A stretch of DNA of 37,777 bases from an uncultured Geobacter sp. (GTDB lineage Bacteria; Desulfobacterota; Desulfuromonadia; Geobacterales; Geobacteraceae): positions 1 to 37,777 of the forward strand of contig CAIYDQ010000054.1 of the NCBI GenBank assembly GCA_903925075.1. Direction: 5' to 3'. A program made the translations under genes and the position numbers. Positions 17,078 through 23,347 of the stretch are shown in pieces (positions within the stretch are counted from its first letter, which is position 1; each line of letters begins with the position of its first letter). Below the pieces are notes generated by a model. It searched no databases and had not been told where the DNA came from. It saw nothing but the letters and a program-made list of their open reading frames with translations.

Positions 17078-17123
17078 GTAGGTCGCGTTGAGGCACGAAA
17101 CGCGACGAAGCGGTGTCGGCGCC
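17078..17123. repeat. Intergenic hairpin repeat, copy B
   Basis: GTAG followed by the 8-bp arms GTCGCGTT (17082-17089) / AACGCGAC (17099-17106) and then GCGGTG...GGCGCC. It matches copy A at 785-830 at most positions, with the arms conserved and the loop changed. Confidence 0.6.
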
Positions 17124-17210
17124 GGGCAGCAGTCACGGCGCCCGGGTGCAGTCGCATGAGGATGGAAATGCCAAGTCCCGGCCCTGGCGGCCGGCAAGGA
17201 GATACTGCGG

Positions 17211-19070
17211 ATGGAGAGCGAACTTCAGGCACGCTATGGCGGCAAGGTGGTGGGCGCAGACGAGGCGGTGCAGCAGATCCAATCGGGATGGCGAGTGTTC
17301 GTGGGCTCTGGGTGCGCGGCGCCGCAGCAACTGCTGGCGGCTCTTTGCCGCCGGGGTGAGCGGCTGAACGACGTGGAACTGATCCAGCTCCTCACCTACG
17401 GATCGACCCAGCACCTCGATGACCGATTCGTCGGCCACTTGCGGCACAACTCCTTTTTCATCAGCGACGACATCCGCCAGGCCGTGTGCGACGGGCGCGC
17501 CGATTACACGCCGATCTTTTTGAGCGAGATCCCGGAGTTGATCCGGCACGGGCAGCGCGGCAACCAGGCCATGCTTTTGCAGCTCTCCCCCCCCGACAAG
17601 CACGGCTACTGCAGCATGGGGGTGAGCGTCGATGTGCAGCGCGCGGCGCTGGACCGGGCCAAGCTGGTGATCGCCGAGATCAACCCCCGCATGCCCCGCA
17701 CCTGCGGCGCCACCGACGTCCACCTGAGCCAGATAGATTTCCTGGTGGAGGCCGATTACCCGATCATCGAGCTGAACGTGCCCGAACCGGACGAGGTGGC
17801 GCTGCAGATCGGCTACCATATCTCCCGGCTGGTGGAAAACGGCAGCTGCCTGCAGATGGGGATCGGCACCATACCCGGCTCGGTGCTGCAATTTCTGACC
17901 GACAAGCGCAACCTCGGGGTGCACACCGAGATGTTCAGCGACGCCCTGATGCCGCTCATCGAAAACGGCAACATCACCAACCGCGCCAAGAGCGTGCTAC
18001 CCGGCAAGACCGTGACCAGCTTCGTGAGCGGCAGCCGCAAACTGTACGACTTCGTCGACCAGAACCTGGGGGTCGCCTTCCACCCCTCCGATTTCGTCAA
18101 CGACCCGCGGGTGATCGCCCAAAACGACCGGGTAGTGGCGGTCAATTCGGCGCTGCAGGTGGATCTCACCGGCCAGGTCTGCGCGGACAGCCTCGGCTAC
18201 CGGTTTTACAGCGGCATCGGCGGCCAGGTCGACTTCATCAGGGGGGCGGCCATGAGCCGCGGCGGCAAGCCGGTGGTGGCGCTGCGCAGCACCGCCTGCG
18301 AAGGCCAGGTGAGCCGCATCGTGCACCGCCTGGACGACGGCGCCGGCGTGGTCACCAGCCGCGGCGACGTGCACTACGTGGTGACCGAGTACGGCCTGGC
18401 CTATCTGCACGGCAAGACCATCAGGGAGCGCGCACTGGCGCTGATCTCCATCGCCCACCCCGATTTCCGGCACGAGCTTTTGGAGTTCGTCAAGCAGAAG
18501 CACTACGTCTACGAGGACGAGCAGGTCTGGCAGCAGGATCTGGACCACTATCCCAAGGACCTGGAGGAGTTCCGGGTCTTCGGCGGCAAGAGGCTGCTGG
18601 TGCGCCCGCTGAAGGCGACCGACGAGCGGACCCTGCAGGAGTTTTTCTACAGCCACTCCGAGGAGACCATCTACAACCGCTATTTCATGTCCAAGCAGCA
18701 GCTTGCCCACCGTGAGGCCGCCAAGCTTTGCTGCGTCGATTACCAAGGCCGCATGGCGCTGGCGGCTTTCGAAGTGGAGGAGAATGCGGAGCGCATCGTG
18801 GCGGTGGCCCGTTACGCGGCCAATCCGCGCACCAGCATTGCCGAAACCGCCGTCGTGGTGCACGAGGAGTACCGCCGTCTTGGGCTTTGCCGCTATTTGT
18901 TGGGGCAGCTGCAGCGCCATGCGCAAGGGCAGGGGATCGAGGGGTTCAGCTCCGAGATCCTCCCCAGCAACGAGCCGATGCTGAGCTATCACCGTAAACA
19001 GGGGAACTCGCTGGTCTATTCCGCGGAGTCCGACACCTTCGCCGCGCAGGTGCGCTTCGCTAAGAAATGA
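17211..19070 (+). CDS. Acyl-CoA:carboxylate CoA-transferase (acetyl-CoA hydrolase/transferase family) fused to a GNAT domain
   Basis: The 619-residue protein starts with a class I CoA-transferase (about 1-430). It includes QRAALDRAKLVIAEINPRMP, QMGIGTIPGSVLQFL, the catalytic Glu in GVHTEMFSD (E240), and the CoA-pocket stretch near FYSGIGGQVDF. From about residue 460 to the end there is a GNAT acyltransferase domain, with TAVVVHEEYRRLGLCRYLLG as the acetyl-CoA loop. AAGGAG precedes the ATG. Enzymes of the first family swap CoA between succinyl-CoA or acetyl-CoA and an acid. A succinyl-CoA:benzoate CoA-transferase is known from G. metallireducens, and the position between bamY and bamA suggests a similar ATP-free benzoate activation. 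The GNAT part may acylate the enzyme or regulate it; that is a guess. Confidence 0.75.
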   Translation: MESELQARYGGKVVGADEAVQQIQSGWRVFVGSGCAAPQQLLAALCRRGERLNDVELIQLLTYGSTQHLDDRFVGHLRHNSFFISDDIRQAVCDGRADYTPIFLSEIPELIRHGQRGNQAMLLQLSPPDKHGYCSMGVSVDVQRAALDRAKLVIAEINPRMPRTCGATDVHLSQIDFLVEADYPIIELNVPEPDEVALQIGYHISRLVENGSCLQMGIGTIPGSVLQFLTDKRNLGVHTEMFSDALMPLIENGNITNRAKSVLPGKTVTSFVSGSRKLYDFVDQNLGVAFHPSDFVNDPRVIAQNDRVVAVNSALQVDLTGQVCADSLGYRFYSGIGGQVDFIRGAAMSRGGKPVVALRSTACEGQVSRIVHRLDDGAGVVTSRGDVHYVVTEYGLAYLHGKTIRERALALISIAHPDFRHELLEFVKQKHYVYEDEQVWQQDLDHYPKDLEEFRVFGGKRLLVRPLKATDERTLQEFFYSHSEETIYNRYFMSKQQLAHREAAKLCCVDYQGRMALAAFEVEENAERIVAVARYAANPRTSIAETAVVVHEEYRRLGLCRYLLGQLQRHAQGQGIEGFSSEILPSNEPMLSYHRKQGNSLVYSAESDTFAAQVRFAKK

Positions 19071-19132
19071 GGCGGAAAGGGCGCGTCAACGTCAAATTTG
19101 GGTTTAGGGCGGCGCGTTGTCGCGGTTGCAGC

Positions 19133-19203
19133 GCAAAAAAGGCAGATTCAGGCGAAGGCTTGTGGGGTTACCCAAAATCCTGGTCGCTTGATCTGCCTTT
19201 TGC
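19133..19203. terminator. Long imperfect inverted repeat, possible two-way terminator
   Basis: The outer arms GCAAAAAAGGCAGATTCAGG (19133-19152) and the complement ending in ATCTGCCTTTTGC (19191-19203) pair over about 18 bases with small bulges. The 30-base interior includes GGGTTACCC. T-rich ends on both strands and the position between two converging genes (17211-19070 and 19256-19702) fit a shared terminator. It is larger than usual. Confidence 0.55.
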
Positions 19204-19255
19204 GTGCTTTGTCGCTTTACTCCGGGTGAGACGCTTCGACTGAACTATTTCCAGG

Positions 19256-19702
19256 TCAACCCGCCTCGGGCTGCTTTCTGTTGGTCAAAAGCTCCTCGCG
19301 CAGCCGGCTGTTTTTCAGCGCCGTCGCCAGGGTGATGGTGTCCAGCACCGCCTTGGTCAGGTTGTCGATCTCGTTGGTGACGCTTTGCAGCTCCGCCACG
19401 ATCGGGTTGCCGTCCTCGCCCCAGTGCGGCAGGTCCAACTCGCTCTCCATGGTCTCGAAAAGCTGAATGATGTCGAGCAAGGTGGTGCGGTTGATGTTGC
19501 CCGCGAATCGGTAGCCGCCGCCTACGCCGCGGATCGCCTGGATCACCCCTTCGTGCACCAGGTTGCGCATCACCTTGGCGAGATGGTGGGTGGAGATGCA
19601 GTACTTCTTGGCGATGTCGGTGGTGGAGAGCTGCCGCTCCGCGTCGCTTGCCAGTTCCAGGACCGATATCAGTGCAAAGAGGCTTGCTTTGTTCAGCTTC
19701 AT
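19256..19702 (-). CDS. Rrf2-family transcriptional regulator without cluster cysteines
   Basis: The 148-residue protein has an N-terminal winged helix (residues about 10-70: TTDIAKKYCISTHHLAKVMR as recognition region, IRGVGGGYRFAG as wing), which is the Rrf2/NsrR/IscR pattern. It has a single Cys, at about residue 35, so the three-cysteine iron-sulfur site of IscR and NsrR is absent and it probably senses a small molecule. A helix-rich C-terminal part follows. CTGGAG precedes the ATG. It is 36 bases downstream of a GNAT gene and divergent from bamA, where two inverted operator-like elements lie. A Geobacter repressor of benzoate genes (BgeR) has been described; I cannot confirm from here that this is its counterpart. 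Confidence 0.85.
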   Translation of the reverse strand: MKLNKASLFALISVLELASDAERQLSTTDIAKKYCISTHHLAKVMRNLVHEGVIQAIRGVGGGYRFAGNINRTTLLDIIQLFETMESELDLPHWGEDGNPIVAELQSVTNEIDNLTKAVLDTITLATALKNSRLREELLTNRKQPEAG

Positions 19703-19738
19703 AATACTCCAGGGTGCTGCGTTGGTTGGCGGATAGGC

Positions 19739-20185
19739 TTAGTCGATCTGCCTTTCAAGCTCGATATAGCGCCCGGTGCACATGCCGACGCTGCGAAAAA
19801 ACGAGAGCGTGAGCTTGTTGTCCAGGTCGACCATGGTGCGCACCGTGTTGATCCCGCTTTGCTTCAAGCGGCTGCAGATCTCGTCGAACATCCGCTGGCC
19901 GATCCCCATCTCCCTGACCGCGTGGGCCACCGAGAGTGCGAACACCCAGCCGCAGGGGGGCGAGCCGAACTCCCAGGCGCGCACCTCGCCGACGATGAAC
20001 CCCACCACGGCGTTTCCTTTCTCGGCGACCAGGCAGATCCGGTCGGCCCTGCCGCTTTTCACGTAGTGGTCGAAGATACCTTGCCAGTAGGCTTGTTTCA
20101 CTTCTCTTTGACCCACCTCGTCGAGCCCGACTACGGCGTCGAGGTCGCTGGGTTTGGCGTTGCGGATGAAGATTTTTTCGCTCAT
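19739..20185 (-). CDS. GNAT-family N-acetyltransferase
   Basis: The 148-residue protein has a complete GNAT fold: IFIRNAKPSDLDAVVGLDE at the start, WVFALSVAHAVREMGIGQRM as the strand-4/acetyl-CoA loop (the R/Q-x-x-G-x-G/A type), and KLTLSFFRSVGM for the closing helix. The target is not visible; it could be a protein, an amine or an acyl-CoA synthetase Lys. I chose the ATG at 20185; only a weak AGGG lies upstream, and the frame remains open to 20332. Together with the following Rrf2 gene (36-base gap) it forms a two-gene unit divergent from bamA. Acyl-CoA ligases and dehydrogenases of aromatic pathways are known targets of GNAT enzymes in other bacteria, which makes such a role thinkable. Confidence 0.75.
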   Translation of the reverse strand: MSEKIFIRNAKPSDLDAVVGLDEVGQREVKQAYWQGIFDHYVKSGRADRICLVAEKGNAVVGFIVGEVRAWEFGSPPCGWVFALSVAHAVREMGIGQRMFDEICSRLKQSGINTVRTMVDLDNKLTLSFFRSVGMCTGRYIELERQID

Positions 20186-20324
20186 TATCACGACCCTGGG
20201 TGGAAAATGCTCCGGCCGGCTCGCGTCGGCGCCCGGGCAGGCCGCCGCAAGCGCTCGCCAACCCACGCTTCGTTCGATAGTTGTTGCCGGCATTTTCCCT
20301 GAGGTAATGCCTATTTGACAATCC

Positions 20325-20338
20325 GGTACCAAAATACC
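20325..20338 (-). promoter_or_regulatory. Operator-like element, copy 1, over the GNAT-rrf2 promoter
   Basis: Read on the minus strand it is GGTATTTTGGTACC, flanked by GT before and an ATT three bases after. It matches copy 2 at 13 of 14 core positions. On the same strand TTGTAT, 17 bases, then TATTTT form a promoter whose -10 box lies in the element. This suits a repressor site. Confidence 0.6.
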
Positions 20339-20392
20339 ACATTAGAAACTCGAATACAAGATATAAAAAATTCGGCTCAAGGCAGAAAGATC

Positions 20393-20421
20393 TTGACCTC
20401 AAAGTGGTATTGTGGTACCAA
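20393..20421 (+). promoter_or_regulatory. bamA: Candidate bamA promoter overlapped by operator copy 2
   Basis: TTGACC (20393-20398), 17 bases, then TACCAA (20416-20421) preceded by TGG as an extended -10. The spacer and -10 box are covered by GGTATTGTGGTACC (20406-20419), the inverted partner of copy 1, with about 80 bases between the centres. A repressor bound here would block RNA polymerase. Confidence 0.5.
20406..20419 (+). promoter_or_regulatory. Operator-like element, copy 2, over the bamA promoter
   Basis: GGTATTGTGGTACC, preceded by GT and followed by an ATT at the same distance as in copy 1. No third copy was found upstream of bamY or the CoA-transferase. The Rrf2 protein encoded next door is the obvious candidate to bind. 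Confidence 0.6.
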
Positions 20422-20496
20422 ATTACACTAATTTGCTTTATTCATGGGGAGTTCCCCAAGAACCGAAGAAAAAACAAAAAGGATAGGAGGATAAAA

Positions 20497-21636
20497 GTGG
20501 CCACGACAGACGAGATTATCAGCAGGACGTCACCGACCCATTTGATCGATCACAACCTGATAGACCGCGAGGTGGAAAGCCTTTGCGACGGCATGGTGCG
20601 CTACGAAAGGCGACCGGCGCTGCGGCGGGACGGCTCGGTAGCCGAAGGGCTCTTCAACGCCTGGATCATCTTCAACAACCCCAAGCAGTACAACTCCTAC
20701 ACCACCGACATGGTCAAGGCGGTCATCCTCGCTTTCCGTCGCGCCTCCGTGGACCGCTCGGTGAACGCCGTGGTCTTTACCGCGGTCGGCGACAAGGCGT
20801 TTTGTACCGGCGGCAACACCAAGGAGTACGCTGAGTACTACGCCGGCAATCCGCAGGAGTATCGCCAGTACATGCGGCTGTTCAACGACATGGTTTCGGC
20901 CGTTTTGGGCTGCGACAAGCCGGTGGTCTGCCGGGTGAACGGCATGCGCATCGGCGGCGGTCAGGAAGTCGGCATGGCCTGCGACTTCACCATCGCCCAG
21001 GACCTGGCCAACTTCGGCCAGGCCGGCCCCAAACACGGTTCGGCCGCCATCGGCGGGGCCACCGACTTCCTGCCGGTCATGATCGGCATGGAGCAGGCCA
21101 TGGTTTCCGGCACGCTGTGCGAGCCGTTCTCGGCGCACAAGGCCGCGCGGCTGGGCATCGTGGCCGATATCGTCCCCTCCCTGAAGATCGACGGCAAGTT
21201 CGTGGCCAACCCGACCGTGGTCACCGACCGCTTTCTCGACGAGTACGGCCGCATCGTGCACGGCGACTTCAAGACCGGTGCCGCCTTCAAGGAAGGGCAG
21301 GCGCTGCTCAAGCAGGGCGAGATCGATCTGAGCCTGCTCGACCAGAAGGTCGAGGAACTCTGCTCCAAGCTTTTGGAGACCTTCCCCGAGTGCATGGCCA
21401 AGAGCCTTGAGGAGCTGCGCAAGCCCAAGCTGCAGGCGTGGAACCTGAATAAGGAAAATTCCCGCGCCTGGTTGGCCCTCAACATGATGAACGAAGCGCG
21501 CACCGGCTTCCGCGCCTTCAACGAAGGGACCAAAGAGACCGGCCGCGAGATCGACTTCGTCAAGCTGCGTCAGGCGCTGGCCAAAGGGACCCCCTGGACC
21601 GAAGAAATCATCGAAAGCCTGATGCCGGGCGCGTAA
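20497..21636 (+). CDS. bamA: 6-Oxocyclohex-1-ene-1-carbonyl-CoA hydrolase (BamA)
   Basis: The 379-residue cytoplasmic crotonase-fold enzyme opens the alicyclic ring in anaerobic benzoyl-CoA degradation. It adds water and then cleaves the C-C bond to give 3-hydroxypimelyl-CoA. The sequence is the standard BamA marker type: FNNPKQYNSYTTDMVKAVIL, GDKAFCTGGNTKEYAEYYAG, NGMRIGGGQEVGMACDFTIA and FGQAGPKHGSAAIGGATDFL, with the length usual for the family. I chose the GTG at 20497 because AGGAGG lies seven bases before it; the earlier ATG at 20404 has no such site and lies in the promoter. It is monocistronic, with a strong terminator. All benzoyl-CoA-forming routes in the window would feed it. Confidence 0.96.
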   Translation: MATTDEIISRTSPTHLIDHNLIDREVESLCDGMVRYERRPALRRDGSVAEGLFNAWIIFNNPKQYNSYTTDMVKAVILAFRRASVDRSVNAVVFTAVGDKAFCTGGNTKEYAEYYAGNPQEYRQYMRLFNDMVSAVLGCDKPVVCRVNGMRIGGGQEVGMACDFTIAQDLANFGQAGPKHGSAAIGGATDFLPVMIGMEQAMVSGTLCEPFSAHKAARLGIVADIVPSLKIDGKFVANPTVVTDRFLDEYGRIVHGDFKTGAAFKEGQALLKQGEIDLSLLDQKVEELCSKLLETFPECMAKSLEELRKPKLQAWNLNKENSRAWLALNMMNEARTGFRAFNEGTKETGREIDFVKLRQALAKGTPWTEEIIESLMPGA

Positions 21637-21664
21637 GCCCCCGCAGCGAGCGCAAGCAGAGCAT

Positions 21665-21708
21665 AAGACAAAGGGGAGGGGTCGAAGTCGACCCCTCCCC
21701 TTTGTCTT
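21665..21708 (+). terminator. Strong hairpin terminator of bamA
   Basis: A perfect 21-bp stem (21665-21685 with 21688-21708; GACAAAGGGGAGGGGTCGA on the left) has a 2-base loop and starts 28 bases after the bamA stop. The closing arm is T-rich but no long T-run follows. Confidence 0.75.
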
Positions 21709-21715
21709 CAAGCAT

Positions 21716-21751
21716 CGGACCGATCGGTCCGATCCGGCCGATCGGTCGGAT
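21716..21751. repeat. Two adjacent GATCGG-rich palindromes
   Basis: CGGACCGATCGGTCCG (21716-21731) is a perfect 16-base palindrome. The next 20 bases (21732-21751, core GGCCGATCGGTC) are palindromic except for one mismatched pair. They lie between two terminators in a gap between converging genes. Confidence 0.55.
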
Positions 21752-21762
21752 GAAAAGCCGCA

Positions 21763-21806
21763 AAAGAAAACGCCCTTGGCTAACACTGCCAAGGGCGTTT
21801 CTTTTT
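21763..21806. terminator. Two-way terminator between bamA and the aminotransferase
   Basis: The perfect 13-bp stem AAACGCCCTTGGC (21768-21780) / GCCAAGGGCGTTT (21788-21800) has a 7-base loop. CTTTTT follows on the plus strand and TTTTCTTTT on the minus strand. It serves the aminotransferase that ends at 21831 and backs up bamA. Confidence 0.88.
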
Positions 21807-21830
21807 GCGGCAATCGACGGCGGCAGGGCC

Positions 21831-23144
21831 TTAGCTGAGATCCTGAACCGCCTGGTGGACGAGGTCGAACAGCTCGGCGATGTTCTCTTCGGCGATGCAG
21901 GAAAAGGCGATGCGCAGATCGGTCTTGGTCACCGAAATGGTGCCGACGCCGTACTTGTCGAGCAGGTGCTGACGCAGCTTTTCCGCCTCGACCGTCTTCA
22001 GCTTCAGGCACATGAAATAACCGGAGTTGAAGGGGTAGTAATCCCAGGCCTTCTCGAATTTGCCGCTGTTGAGCACCTCTTTGGTCTTCAGCGCCCTCCC
22101 TTTCAACACCTGGAGCTTCTCTTCCTTTTGCTCCAGGAACTGCGGCGAGCGCAGGGCCTCGATCACGAAGGTCTGCGAGGGGTGCGGACAGTTGGAAATG
22201 CGGGCGCGGATGATCCCCATGGTCTTCTTTTCCAGGGCGTTCACCACCGGGGCGTTTTCGTACTCGTTGCCGTCGGCGAAGGTGATGAAGCCGGTCCTGA
22301 AGCCCCAGACGAACTCTTCCTTGGTGGCGCCGTCCAATTTCACCGCCAGGATGCGCGGGTGGATGTTGGCCAACCTGCCGAACAACGATTCCGTCAGGGA
22401 ATCTTCGTAGAAGAGTCCGAAATAGGCGTCGTCGGTGATGGCGACTACGTTGCAGCCCGCTTCGGCGACTTCCTTGATGGCGGCCACCAGGGCCTCGCCT
22501 TCGGCCAGGGTCGGGGTGTAGCCGCTCGGGTTGTTGGGGAAGTTCAGCAGCACCACCGCCTTGCCTTTTTCCTCCGCGGTGTTTTTCAGCACCGCCTTGA
22601 AGGCTTCGATGTCGTAGCCGCCGGTCGCGGTGAAGGTAGGGTGCTTCTTGACGATGGCGCCGCTGCAGGTGCCGAAGGTCATGTTGTAGTTGCCCCAGAG
22701 CATGTCCGGGAGCACCAGGTGGTCACCCTTGTTGATGAACAGATCGGCGACGATCGACAAGCCGTGGGTCAGGGCGTTGGTGACGATGGGATTGCTGAAG
22801 TGTTTTCCCTGCTGGCTCGGATTTTCCCGCAGCATCTTCTCCCGCCACAGGCTGCGCAGCTCCGGCTTGCCGGCGGGGGGCGCGTAGGGGTAGATATCTT
22901 TGGGATCGAAGGCGGAGAGCTTGTCCTGGATGCAGGAAAGATACATCGGGCCGCCGTTCTCGGTGGCGATGCCGATGGTGGCGTTGAATTTGTGCGCTTT
23001 GTCCTTGGCTTCGGCGGACTGGGTCAAGATCCCCTTGGGAAAATACAGGCCCTTGCCGAGATCGGACAACATCTCCAAGACGTGCGGGTTGTGCTGGGTT
23101 AGGGATTCGTTCAGTTCCGCGGCCAATGGATTCATTGGAATCAT
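21831..23144 (-). CDS. Class I/II aminotransferase (PLP-dependent)
   Basis: The 437-residue cytoplasmic PLP enzyme of fold type I has MYLSCIQDKLS near the N-terminus, LLNFPNNPSGYTPT (substrate/PLP region), AITDDAYFGLFYED (Asp and Tyr of the PLP pocket), and the Schiff-base Lys in VKLDGATKEEFVWGFRTGF. It would move an amino group between an amino acid and a 2-oxo acid; the Phe/Tyr-rich pocket region suggests aromatic or bulky substrates but does not prove it. The start at 23144 has GGAGGAAACA upstream; an earlier in-frame ATG at 23162 is less likely. It has its own promoter and terminator. Its link to aromatic degradation is unclear. Confidence 0.82.
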   Translation of the reverse strand: MIPMNPLAAELNESLTQHNPHVLEMLSDLGKGLYFPKGILTQSAEAKDKAHKFNATIGIATENGGPMYLSCIQDKLSAFDPKDIYPYAPPAGKPELRSLWREKMLRENPSQQGKHFSNPIVTNALTHGLSIVADLFINKGDHLVLPDMLWGNYNMTFGTCSGAIVKKHPTFTATGGYDIEAFKAVLKNTAEEKGKAVVLLNFPNNPSGYTPTLAEGEALVAAIKEVAEAGCNVVAITDDAYFGLFYEDSLTESLFGRLANIHPRILAVKLDGATKEEFVWGFRTGFITFADGNEYENAPVVNALEKKTMGIIRARISNCPHPSQTFVIEALRSPQFLEQKEEKLQVLKGRALKTKEVLNSGKFEKAWDYYPFNSGYFMCLKLKTVEAEKLRQHLLDKYGVGTISVTKTDLRIAFSCIAEENIAELFDLVHQAVQDLS

Positions 23145-23222
23145 TGTTTCCTCCTGGAGCATAAATGGGGTTAACGCCCGCCGCGGTCGTCGACGCCGCT
23201 GCAGAGCCTTTTTGATCCGCCG

Positions 23223-23252
23223 ATTAAATCAGCTTCACTGCAAAGTTGTCAA
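23223..23252 (-). promoter_or_regulatory. Sigma-70 promoter of the aminotransferase gene
   Basis: On the minus strand TTGACA (23247-23252), 18 bases, then TTTAAT (23223-23228), followed by a leader of about 70 bases. It lies just past the terminator of the upstream ubiD-like gene. Confidence 0.6.
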
Positions 23253-23265
23253 CGGTAATCTGCAT

Positions 23266-23300
23266 AAAAAAAGCTGGCGCGCCTTGAAAGGCGCGCCAGC
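23266..23300 (-). terminator. Rho-independent terminator of the first ubiD-like gene
   Basis: The perfect 11-bp stem GCTGGCGCGCC (23273-23283) / GGCGCGCCAGC (23290-23300), loop of six, is followed by seven T on the minus strand (23266-23272). Confidence 0.9.
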
Positions 23301-23347
23301 ATGGTCTGCCGATGGTGTTCGGCCTCCCTATTTCACGATGGTGCTGG

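Larger units (their letters stand above)
16662..17210. other. Divergent intergenic region between bamY and the CoA-transferase
   Basis: These 549 bases hold no credible gene. They contain a sigma-54-like element facing bamY (16735-16750), the hairpin repeat copy B (17078-17123) and AAGGAG ahead of the plus-strand CoA-transferase. No convincing sigma-70 promoter for the plus strand was found. Confidence 0.5.
20186..20496. other. Divergent control region between the GNAT-rrf2 unit and bamA
   Basis: This region of about 310 bases has two divergent promoters overlapped by inverted copies of a 14-bp element, then a leader of about 70 bases to bamA. I see no gene in it. Confidence 0.55.

Noticed and set aside
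20530..22011. Minus-strand open frame (493 codons) across bamA and both terminators
   Set aside because: It runs through two strong hairpins and is antisense to an unmistakable bamA.
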